From assembly GCA_907163345.1 (NCBI GenBank), contig CAJQUN010000008.1:11819691-11883690 (forward strand): DNA of 64,000 nt. Direction: 5' to 3'. This DNA comes from Haberlea rhodopensis (lineage: Eukaryota > Streptophyta > Magnoliopsida > Lamiales > Gesneriaceae). Position 1 is the stretch's first letter. Every line of letters starts with the position of its first letter. The notes beneath the pieces were generated by a model. The model did not search any database and was not told the origin of the DNA. It saw nothing but the letters and a program-made list of their open reading frames with translations. The translations under genes and the position numbers were made by a program. Positions 32,610-45,000 of the stretch are shown piece by piece.

Positions 32610-35274
32610 TTAGAGGTTCTTTTTGTCTATCGCTGTAACCTGCCGTTGCTTTTTCTTCCAAGCCGGCATCTTACCTGGGAACGCCCATCTCAATAATCTT
32701 TCCCACATGTAGCAGACTAAAAATGTAAGAAATGCCCAGATTAGAAGCTTATTTCTTAATGATTTTGGCAGAGGGACTAACTTTAACCAATTGTTCAAGT
32801 CCCTAAATAAATCAGAGGTGATTACTACAAAGAAGACAACTGCGGCCCCAAGAGCATATAAAAATGGCCTGTTTTCAGATATACTCTTGTTGAAAGGATG
32901 GCCCATGTAATTCACAGCAAATGTTGCAACCTGAAGCATCAATCCCACCATGTAAGAAACCGTGTTCACGAGATTGGGATGGAACGCTGAGTCGGGTTCG
33001 ATACATTCATCTGGCATGTACTTCTCAGCCTCTTTCACTGATGAAATCAAAAAGAAAATGTGAACCGCAAATTGACCAATGAGGGAGAGGAGTACATAGT
33101 AGCAGAAGATATTCGGATGAGGGCGCTCGGCAGAAAGGGTGGGAAGTGGGGAAGCATGTGAAATGAACAGAAAAAAGGCAGCTGTGAAGACCCCACTGAT
33201 CGTGGCTTGGACATCGCCCAATTTCACACCATCCAAGTACATAACACTCAACACGTAGGCAGTAGCGAGGCAATTGAGTCCAAGTATTTTGAACATTTGG
33301 AGGGTAGTGACAAGAGTACTACGACCCTGGCGAATTACGTCAGTGGTAGGGGCAACTGAAGCATGCTTTGCAGTAAAAGGAGATGCCATTGAGGCATCCC
33401 CAAGCTTAACAACAGGGGCTGATCGACCATCACCTTCCTCATTCAGCTCATTCATTAGTTTCTTCAGTTTTTTCCGCTGCATCTCCGCAGCTGTCATATG
33501 CCGATTAGCAGTTTGGTTGCTAGTTGATTCCAACTTCAAATTTGCCCGGCTCTTTGAAGCATTTTCTCCATTTTCAATGGTGGACTTGGATTTCTTTGAT
33601 TTATCAGATTTCACAATTTCATTTTTGGATGATGCTTCAGAAGCAGACTTCTCGTTTTGAGTGGCAGGTACTACATTAAGAAGAGCCACTCCCACGTGTG
33701 CCTGTAAAAACATGTAAGTATCATTCTACTACACAGCAATGGCAGATATGTCTTTATATATCAATTATGTTCACATTTCTTTAATATTCTAAAAGCTTCT
33801 GCTTAATTCAGATTAAGGGGAAATATCTGTGTTAACAATAATAAAAAAATAAAATATAAAAAACTGCCAAATTCAACCCCAGAATAAACACGAACTGCCT
33901 AAATTCAATTGTTACCCCATAATCCTACAAACTCTTCCTTACTTATTGAGAATCAAGAATCATGCCTCCTAGACTGCTAGTGGGTACATTGCTAACTGCC
34001 AGTAGAAGCAGCATAGTATAAAACTGCAATGCGTTAAATTGGGAGAAAGATTTGAAAGAAACTTGGAGCAAGTTTCATGTTGGACCTTTGATCTAATCAT
34101 GCATTGATAATAGTGGAAACTTCAAGTCATCCAACCAACCTCATATTTTTGCCAATTGTATCAAAAGGAAAAAAAATAACTGTTCACAACCTTCCATTGT
34201 CTTTATACTTACCACACGTGCAAGTAATTGAAACCATAGATCTATGTCATGAATTTTTAGTGCTTCTAAATTGAAAAAGAGAGAGCGCTGAAAAGTGCCT
34301 GCTTCATAGGAGAGTTAAACAAAGGTATACCCATGGCCATAGATCGAAAAACACATGGTTAAGAAATCACATAGTGACGTGTCCAAATTATCTTCTAGCT
34401 ATAGGAATTAAAATTCGTAGACCGCAAGTGATTGTAGACTTTTCTTAGTGCACTCAAACAAGTCATTACTGGTGAATGCCTGCCATTTCCTTAAGAAAGC
34501 AAGGGTAGCAATCATAGGATACACGTGGACAAAGATTTATTCATGCACACTCTTTCCAATCATTTTATACCTGCTTCAGAGCTCCAACGTCATTGGTTCC
34601 ATCACCACACATCAGGGTCACCCTTCCCACTGATCTAAAAGTGGTAATGATGAGTTCCTTTTGCTCAGGAGCCACCCGGGCAAACACCTGGTGCATGTTA
34701 CAAATAAAGTTCAAGAGGGAAAAAAACAGAGAGAGATGGAGAGGGAAGAGAGATGTTTGGCATGGGTACCATGAGCTACTACCTTAACATACGGAATGAC
34801 TTTAAAGATTGCAGAACTTTGCAGCAGCATTTCGATGCAGTCGCCACCAATGCAAAGATCATGAGCCTCAGATAGAACTTCAACATCATTCTCCCTGTTA
34901 ACAGAGTTAGAGAAGAAATTATTAAAGCTGTGGAACGAAACGAGGAGCAACTGTGCAAACTTTTAAGCTTTTGCCATGGGTATAAGATTAAAACTATATA
35001 ACTAAAGGCACAAGCATCAACAAGAGAAGAAATTTGGCTAGTTTATCAAAGCTAAAAAAAGAATCAGATCCAGGCAAGCTTGAAACTAAATAGAGATCTT
35101 CACATCAAAAAGTAATTATTGCCTGTAGCTAATAATGTGCGTCTCATCCGGAGAAACCCATTCATATCCTTCCTTATTTTTCACACGGCCAAGAATTAGG
35201 GCAGGTTTTGAGATAATATTAACTTGTCCAGCAACATGGCAAGCCGTCAAAGCTTGATCTCCAGTGATCATCAC
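32610..35274 (-). CDS. MIA: P5A ATPase: hinge and C-terminal membrane exons (17-20)
   Basis: Exon 17 starts VMITGDQALTACHVA and exon 19 ends LMCGDGTNDVGALKQ, the hinge motif. The 1092-base last exon continues AHVGVALLNV, then a long Lys/Ser-rich cytosolic insert of about 100 residues (with AAEMQRKKLKKLMNELNEE), then six hydrophobic segments: ILGLNCLATAYVLSVMYL, ISGVFTAAFFLFIS, YYVLLSLIGQFAVHIFFL, VSYMVGLMLQVATFAV, LYALGAAVVFFVVI and LLIWAFLTFLVCYMW. YLDGVKLGDVQAT between the first two is well conserved in the family. The protein ends in a Lys-rich tail (KKKQRQVTAIDKKNL). Confidence 0.93.
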
Positions 35275-38200
35275 CTGAAAAATTACATAAGAACACATGA
35301 GCAAATTCCAGTTGGTGTTAATTACAAAATTCCACCGATAGTGCTTGTTAAACTTTTGGTATATGTGGATTGAACTATCAGCCAACGTAATTTTATCCTA
35401 ACCTGAAGATGTTTTTATTATTTCAGCCAAATCCAACAGAGTTTAAGAAAAAATAATTACCCTAGCAGGCTCATTTGTGACCTTTTATTCTCAATTATTA
35501 TTTTTCAGAAGAATGAACTCATTTGTTTTTGTTCTCTCAAAAAGCAAAATAGTTATAGAATATTTTAGTTTTACTATTTATTATTTCCGTTCTCTACCCA
35601 AGTTTGAATCATCACCCTCAATCCTGTGGGTAAATGTGCCATATTTAATAGGACTACAATTGAACAGACATACACAAGCCTTGGCCTCCAAAATAGATAG
35701 ACAAAGAAATAGGAGAGGAAAATTGAAAATATGTGCAACAAGCTCTCCCATTTTTTAAGGCCATTTGTAGTGGTAAACGTACAAATAAGCTAACATCACA
35801 ACTCTACTTTACCACAGAATGCATACTGGACACCAACTCCAACTAACTGAATGGAAAAGGAAAAAAACTAGATATGAAGGAAATGCTAAACTGGAAAAGC
35901 AAAAAATGCTCTCAAGACAATTCCCTCCCTGTGAAAATCGGCTTCGTCCTTCGAGCGGAAAACAGTCTTGCTGGAATTTTAAATGGATAGCTAATGAGGC
36001 TGATACTGATCATCGGAGTTTGTTTATATTCACAAAATTAGATACATATGCAAAAACAGCAACAGATGCAGAGAACAGGAGGATGAGGAACAACGATCTA
36101 TATTTAAGACGACTCCACTTCAGTGTCTCTCCAGAAGAGGGAACACCAATTTTTCAGGTTCACCAAAAAAGCATTTTTATTTTTCAGATTTTTTTATGAA
36201 TAGAGGAAACTGATGTGTGACTGTGCGAGTTGAGTCAACATCACAGCAGGACTATTCATTATTGTGACACAAATAGTTTTTCGAAAGAAAGAAAGGTTCA
36301 TGTGTTTCTCAAACATCCTCTTAACAGTATTTCACAAACCTTAAAAATAGAAATAAAACTAAGATAAACATGGATATCAAATGGAACCTCTGCAGTTTAC
36401 AGAAACTGGAGTGGTTTCCAGCAGGTTTTCATTGACATTTGTATTTCAAGTAGAGATGATTAAACTGACGCATGAAAAAAAATTGTAGATGCAGTTCTCT
36501 GGATTTGTTGGGATTGATTTGTTATTAGAAACAAGCACGTGAGATGTAGTTCCCCATTGATACATTCTGCAAACAGGCATCAGGCAAAACTTCATCAAAG
36601 CTTATACTGCCTGGGAAAATCGCATACTCACCACCATCACGGAAACTGAAGTTCAAGTATTAATTAAATCAAGAACAACTTAAAAGTAATGTGTCTGCAA
36701 TTAGTAAGAGAAACAACAGTACTCACCAAATCATGTGATGATCTTTTTAATTCAGACAACACTGAGGCTGAATCTCCTCGGATAGGGCAATTGAAAACCT
36801 GAATTGTCAACGACCGCATCATACAGACAAAGATAAAACATTCACTGGACACATCCATAAAAAGTAAGAACAAAGTAATGAAGTGTCTAAATTTTATCCA
36901 TTGGATATTTATTAATGAATATTTTTTGTTCTTTCTTCTTTTGGTTATAAATGGTTGAGATGATAAAAATTATTAGGGTATAATGAGAATTGATTACCGC
37001 AAAACCTGCAAAGGTAAGACCACTTTCTACAACATCTCGTTCCAAGCTTCTTGCTTCACTAACCTTCAAACAAGTAATCAATTTAGCAATAACTTAAATA
37101 AGAAAGAACCACCAAGTATTGAGGGTGTATATAATAAGAAAACACCACCACAAGGAAACATTAAGGAATCACCATTAAAGAATCCTTGCAATGCATCTAC
37201 GAGTGTTGGTGTCATAATCATCAACAGGGTAGCTCATAAAAGACTACCATTAACAAGGGCAGAGCTCATATACAATTCATTTTCACAAAAAGATCCACGA
37301 CAGAGGAGGCCATAGATTCAGTTTTTATCCACAAAACAGGGCCCAAGTCAGAAGTGGAGAAACCATAAATGAAAATAACAGAGATGGATTTTCCAAATTT
37401 GTGTGACATTTATTTGCAAGCAAGAAAATGTCTAATTTTAAGAAAGAGAGACACTGAGTATTTCATAAGCTGAATTCTTACTGTCATATCTGGAAGAGAC
37501 TTGTATGCCAAAGCCAAAACACGAGATCCTTGACGTGTGTGTTTCTTGTAGGTCTTAACATATGATGCTGGCACATCAACAAGTCTTTCCTGAATGGTTT
37601 CAGGTGCACCCTGAAAATGCCATTGGGTTGAAAACTTTACATATTCTACACATGAAAAAGAAATAAAAGTAAGCAAGAAGTGGTAGAAAAACTAATTAAA
37701 GTCAAACATGACTATGTTCTTGGGGGCTAAACAAACGAGAACACTCAATATCACATAAAATAGAAAGTCACCAAAATATAAACCGAAGATATCAAGGATA
37801 TTAAATAGACATAGTAATATTTCATTTGATATGATATTATTTAATTTGTATAGATGATAATTAGCATATTTGGCAGATTCTTAGGGATTCATAGGCTGAT
37901 TTTTAGGTATGTAATCTTCTATATAATGGAATGAACGCTCTAGTGAAAGGGATTGAGTTGGAGATTGAGACAAATCTTGACGTGGTATCAGAGCCATATA
38001 CAAAAAATTAAAAAAAAGGGGGCTAGGGGGCAGACGGCTTCTAGGGTTTCCCCTTCTGCATTTTTTTTTGTTGTCTTCTTCTTGCTCGATCTTTGTCCCT
38101 TTTCTTTTTCACGCTCGCAGTGGTGCTAGGGTTTTTGTCCATGGATTTCTTCGCACAATCAACCCTCGCAAGGTTTTCTTCTTTGTTTCCACAGGTGTAG

Positions 38201-41200
38201 GCACTGGGTCTTTATGCCTCATTTCTTCGCAGACGGCGCATCTTGTGTGTGCACGCATTTTTGCGCGGATCTAAGGGTTCTGCGCGATCTAGGATTTCTC
38301 TTGTACGTGATCTAGGATTTCTCTTGTACGCGATCTTGGTTTATGTGCGATCTAGGTTTACTGTGCACGGCGGCTGGGTTACGTAGGTCAGGCATGGCGG
38401 CCCTAGGTTGATGCATCTCGCGAGTTTTCTGTCCCAATTTGCTGCTGGTTCGATTTTCCAACCAGTCATCGGCGGTACTAGGGTTTGGTTCACAGGAAGC
38501 GGCGATGGCTTTTCTTCGGCGCTTCCTCACCGGAGTCTCGATGGTTTCTGGCCCTTCACAGATGGTACTTCTTCTTCTTAGGTGTTTGTTTTTCCGGAGG
38601 ATCTGCTCCAGCGGTGGTTCTTCGGTCAAATATTGAAAACAAATCGGGAGCTTGAAAATATTATGAGTTGGAGAAAGTAGTCCAATTTGACCAAATATTT
38701 AAAAAAATCGAGAGCTTGAAAATATTATGAGTTGGAGAGAGTAGACTACTCAAAGGTTTCCTGCTCGTTTGCATCGAGTTCTGCCAGTTTCCGTTCTGGT
38801 TCTTAGATCATCACATCTCTTCTGATTTGTGTGTGGTGATCGGTACTTTTGCCACGGTGTTAGCGGCATACTTGCCCGGTTGTAGTGTGGTTAACTTTTG
38901 CAGTGGTGCAAGACGTATTTTGCACAAGTGTTTGCGGTGGCCTTGCACGGTAGTAGTGTGTTTTACTTTTGTCGCAGTGTGAGACATATTTTTAGACAGA
39001 CATATTAATATACGATTTGATATGATATTATTTGATTTGTACATAAATATGGTAATTAGTAAATTTCGCACATTCTTAAGGATTCTTAGGCTGATTTTTT
39101 AGGTATGTAATATTCTATATGGAGATTGAGACAAATCTTGACAGAAGATACTACCCTCGCTAGAACTCACCATCTGTTGTCAGTGCTAGTGACAAATAGC
39201 ATAAAACAATTTAGTCGACTAATATTTGATGAATCTGAATCTCATTTACATAAAGTACAATGAACCTAGTAAAAAAAAATTAGATTTTTCATTAATTTCA
39301 CAAGAAGTTTACATTTTGATCTGAAAGAAAAACTGGGGTTAAAGCGTTATTAGGTTTTTGAGTCAAAGTTTCAAGAATTTCTTTCTCATTTATTTCTTGT
39401 TTCAGTTAATCATTCCAAATGAATAAACAGCTAGAAAAGGAAACAGACTTATCACCAGACTGGCTAGCTAGGCTATTTTATCCCACCACAGAGGTTTTAT
39501 TTAACTTGAAATCTTTGCAAGATCTCAGATACACTTCTTTTCTAAGACTTCTGTCTAAACATATATGCTGATTATTTTCTAACAAGATTTGAGGGTTTAT
39601 AAGCACAGCACCTCCACTTTAAGGCCGTTATTATAGCAAATCCCAGAACCCTCGGCACTCGACATTAAATTTAAATAAAAAGATAAGTAACAAGCGGATA
39701 GAAAAATTGACTAGGTCAAAGTTCAGAGAGAGAAGTACTGGTCAAAGTATTTTTTGTCCCAGAAAATAAAACGAGAATCAGGCTCATTTGTCCAGAATGT
39801 TTTCCATATGCCAGGTTTCAGACAAGAAAAAAAAGAATCAAAAGATGAAAGAAGATCAGGCTCAACAGCTTCATGAGTCTAAATGCAGTAAATATTTTCT
39901 TAGAAATGAGATTGAATTCCACTAATTCAAATGGAACATGATAAAATGATATGAAATATGCAAGTTGTAAAATTAATAACATCCAAAATCATATTCTTTC
40001 AGCATGTAACATAGCTACAAATTCACAGTATTATTGTAACTTGCAATTTGAATGTCAGTTTGTACAGCTAGTGCATTAGTTCTCTTAATGATGTTCAACC
40101 AAGAACACATAAAATAGCAGTATGTAGCTTCATACCTTCACAAAAGAAAAAAACTGCTCCTGAACACGAACAACAACTGCCATTCTTTTTAGATACGATG
40201 CAAAGTGGTGTCTATGTACAATCTGGACAATGTTGCCACTTCCCCTGTAATGTTTTCGAACCAGAAAATAACATAGAGTAGATAAATTGCATCCATGCAA
40301 AAATTTGCAGGTTCTATACTGATACTAAACAGGCACATGTACAAAACATTTATCAAGAGAAAAATATACACACGTTGATTAATTGACCTTTGATTGACAA
40401 AGATGCATATTTAAGGAATATATTTGAACTTCCATCATTAAAACCAAAAGCCAGACCCTTCAACCAAATAGTTGAATTTTCAGTGAATAACTTAATGAAC
40501 AATGACAATAATTACATCTGGAATAGTTTCAAGTCCTAAGAGGTAACAATCGTCTATTCAACCCTCAGTATCTTGATCCTTACCATTCAATCCAAAGAAG
40601 TCTCATTTCCCTGAGCACTGAAAAGCAAAGAAATTTCAACACTCACCCATGAACAATACTAGATGCTATAAAGAGAAAAGTATTTTTGATAGCAAAAGAA
40701 TTGAAAAACGAGTTCCAAATGACAGGTTCTAAGCAATTCAATGCAATAAGATGACAGCTTCCACTAATACATATTTAGATCTCACCACACTTAACAAAGA
40801 AAATACATACTTAATCTCTACTTCTGGAGGGCTAAGGAACATAGAAGTCACAAAGTGACAATGAATATACAGAAGATTTGGACTTGGAGTACCCAAAATA
40901 CTATTAGTAGTAATTTGTTTTTTCAAAAAAATCAACTGTCAATCAAAACAGCTTAATAGCATACTTTTTCGGAGTGGCCTTTTCATCTGATTTGTAGGTC
41001 CACTCAATTCCCTTCAGTGCTGCCTTCTCAAGTGGATCACCAACCTACATCCAAATATGGAGAAAAATGTCACCATATACAAGGGTGCAGCAAGATGGCA
41101 AGGAAAACTTAAAACTCTATACAGTTTTTAGCCGGGGGGAAATGGAAAGGTTCGGACCAATATTATGAAGCTTGTTGGCCAAATTGAAATGCTTAACATC

Positions 41201-42025
41201 AAGTAGGTCAGTGTAAAAGACCTTCAGAAACATCACAGCAGAAAGTAAATTATTCAAAGTTCTAGGAGATATTTTCCCCTTTAAGAAATTGACTTGAATC
41301 AGATGGGGAACACCTTGCTTCCTTGCAAAAGAAGTGATTTTGATTAATCAACTTCTTTGAAGCCCCTCTCAAACAGGAACACCACTTTTTTCCTATACTT
41401 ATCGATTTTGGATATGGAGGGTCCGTAAAACTAAATCAATGGAACATTTTCTATTCATGTCTTAAGACATAAATGGTAATAGCAAAAATTCTCTTGTGTG
41501 GAGTTTCTGTCCCTACTTACTTCCTCCACTCAAATCTACTGCCACCTCTCTATAGACCCCCAAAAACGTTTGAATTTGTGAATAATTTTTACAACACTGA
41601 AGATCGAAACGCTAGGACAAAAAATGCTTTTACGCTTAATACAATAATATATAAATCAATAATGACTACATGAATCATAACAGATAATGAAGTTGTCTAT
41701 ACCAGCTTATTGTCCATAAATACCAAGGCGTGGCAAGAAGCAAGTATTTCCAGAGTTCGATCAGGCACTTTAGACATTTCTGGTTTTAAGTCTTCGCTCT
41801 CTGTCAAACCACCAACTCCTGAAAACTCCTGAGGATCAAAAAAATCATCTATAAGGATAGGAGCAAACAAGAAATAATTGCACGAGACCTTGAGCTGCCT
41901 AACCATGTCATCAGATGTTAGTGTCCCAGTCTTGTCGAAACAGCACATATCAACCTGCAGAGGGAAAACATCAAACTATGCTGAAGAAACACTCTAAAAA
42001 TGCAAATGGAACATATATATACACA

Positions 42026-42093
<68 letters not shown>

Positions 42094-45000
42094 CATCTAT
42101 CGCATCCAGTAGTATTTCCCTTTATAACATAAACCAACAGCATCAATTTGTAGGCAGAAAACACTTATGGAACCCAAAAAAAACAGAATTTACTAACAAA
42201 TTAGATATACAATCAAAGGTTAACAAATGCATTGTACAGATGTTTCCAAGAATAAGATGGCACATGCAACTTAGGTACCTAGTCTCGACATAATTGTTGA
42301 CCTATGCTAACATAGGTTGCCAACCAATTAATAATTAACTAAACGGGAATTCATCTGGGATCTTTGACCATATCTGCCCAAAAGTACAATCCAATATTCT
42401 CCCGCAATTGAGATACATCTTCTTGAGATCATTCAAAGATTCATTTTTTGCTTTCTTTCCACAGCTCTCAAGTACTTGCTAATATCACCATCTTCTATAC
42501 ATTTATTGGATTTTTTATCTCCTAGCATAGAGCTAGTGGCATATAACCCCCCTATGGTTTGTCAAATAAGCAAATTACTCACATGTGGTTTGAAAATATG
42601 CATTTTACCACCACGTGGTTTATAAAATAGGCAGTTTACCCCATATGGTTTGAAAATAGGCATTTTACACCCCTATGGTTTGTGAAAATAGGCATTTCAC
42701 CCCTTATGGTTTGTGAATAGGCGTGAAATACGCCCTACACATAGGGGGTAAACTGCCTATTTTGTAAACCACAGTGGGTAAAATGCCTATTTTTACGAAT
42801 CACAAGGGGGTAAAATGCCTATTTTCAAACCATGGGAGGGTAAACTGCCTATTTTGTAAACCACAAAGGGGTAAAATGTCTATTTTCAAACCACAGGGGG
42901 GTAATCCGCCTATTTGGGAAACCATAGGGGGTAATCTGTCAAAAACCCCATAGCATATAATCAATTTCCCACAAGTGTCGTTTTTTTTCCAGCTACACCA
43001 AATGAAAACCAAATTGATTTAAGATCTTAAAGATGCTATGAACATGCAAGACAGAATATATGATCTTTGGATTCAGTGTCGTCCTTCCAACTTGGGGAGA
43101 CCGTCGAATAAGGTTTATTCCATTGTAGGACATCGTGGGTATTCAATTTATTAAGCAATATTATCAAATTAAATACTTGTACCTTGGTAGGAATAGAAGT
43201 TTTCTGGACAATGGGAAAAAGTTTATAAGTTAGATTTTTAGTCAGATAGAGAGAACAAGATTTGAATGAAAAGATCTGAGTTATCTCTAACAATCCAACC
43301 ATCCTATCACTCAACTCCCTACATATTACATGCTCTAAGTATTGTAACAAGACTCTACTTCCTCCTCTTCCCTTATGGTGCCCCCATCCAGAAAATGGAT
43401 ATTCAAGATATGGAAAGATTATCACTCGTTATTAATGTCGATAAGATTAGATTTGATTGAGTTATGTTTAAATTAAGATATGATAAGAAGTATTTTGGTG
43501 GTTAATATCCACCCCAGATTTTATGGGATTTGATCTCTTGTAATCTCACCTATTTATGGTGCTCATCTCTCATTGAAGAGAATTATTCAGAAATAGAAGA
43601 ATAAATTGTTCTTCAATTAATCTTTCATATAATCGACATGGTATCAGAGTCAGCCCTTATTCGTTAAAATAAGCCATGGCTGGTACTGGATCCGCTTCAT
43701 CGTCCACAAACAGCGGCGATGGTGGCTCCATGTCCACGGGCGGTGGCGGTGGTTCCACCCAACTTGCTGGTCTTCATGTGTCCGATAATTCTCTCCAAAT
43801 TACGATCCACAAATTCAATGGTAAGAACTACCTTGAATGGGCTCAATCCGTTCGGCTTGTAATCAATGGAAAAGGCAAATTGGGACACCTCACGGGCGAA
43901 AGCAAGGCTCCCGCAATCACTGATGCTAACTACTGCCAATGGCGTTCCGAGAATTCAATGGTTATGGCGTGGTTGATTAATTCAATAGAACCCACGCTTG
44001 GTAAACCATTCATGTTCCTTCCCACTGTCGTCGATGTGTGGGAGGCGGTTCGAGAGACATACTCTGATTTGGACAATTATTCCCAATTATACGAATTAAC
44101 CACCAGAATGTGGGCAGATCCAACAAGGCACAAGGGATGTCACTACCTATTATAATGACTTGGTAGTCATATGGCAAGAGTTGGATATTTTGGAGGTTGA
44201 AGAATGAGAGAGTTCCAAGGATAGCTCTCGGTATAAAAAGAAATTGGATTGCAGTAGAATATTTGTTTTTCTCGCAGGGCTGAACAGGGATTTGGATGAA
44301 GTCCGTGGCAGACTACTTGGGCGTAAACCTCTCCATCTATCCGAGAGGTTTTCTCGGAAATCCGTCGAGAAGAAGCCCGCCGATCGGTGATGATGAAAGG
44401 CGGTCCTCCACTGGACATGGAAGGGTCCGCGTTTATCAGTAGGGGACCAAATTCTGATCCAACCAGACGTGATGTGAAATAAAGACCGTGGTGTGAAAAA
44501 TGCAAAAAATCATGGCATACCATCGACACATGTTGGGAAATCCATGGCAGGCCTGCGAACTTTAAGAAGAAATCGACATCTGGTAATCGCCAGGGTGGTC
44601 ATGCTCTTCAAACTAATGCAGATAATTCCGGACCGTCATCATCTCCTTCTGAGGCTCTTCCTTTCACAAAGGATCAAATGGAGCACTTGTGCAAACTGTT
44701 GGACACTCGTTTAGGCAAATCCAATCCCTTTTCTTCATGCTCTTTGGCCCAAACAGGTATATCCACTACTACTATCGTTGACTTCCTTCCAGCCAACTCT
44801 TGGATTTTGGATTCAGGTGCAACTGATCATATGACAGGATCTCCTCATCTGTTTTCAACCTATATCCCTTGTGCTGGGAATAGGAAGGTAAAAATTGCTG
44901 ATGGATCTCTCGCCTCAGTTGCAGGCAAAGGATCTATCTCGGTTTTTACTTTTTGTCCCCTTTCAAATGTTTTACATGTTCCCCTTCTTCATATAATCTG

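Noticed and set aside
33274..33660. 128-codon open frame on plus
   Set aside because: Antisense shadow of the last ATPase exon.
41915..42293. Arg-Glu repeat proteins
   Set aside because: Translation of the (AG)n microsatellite in an intron.
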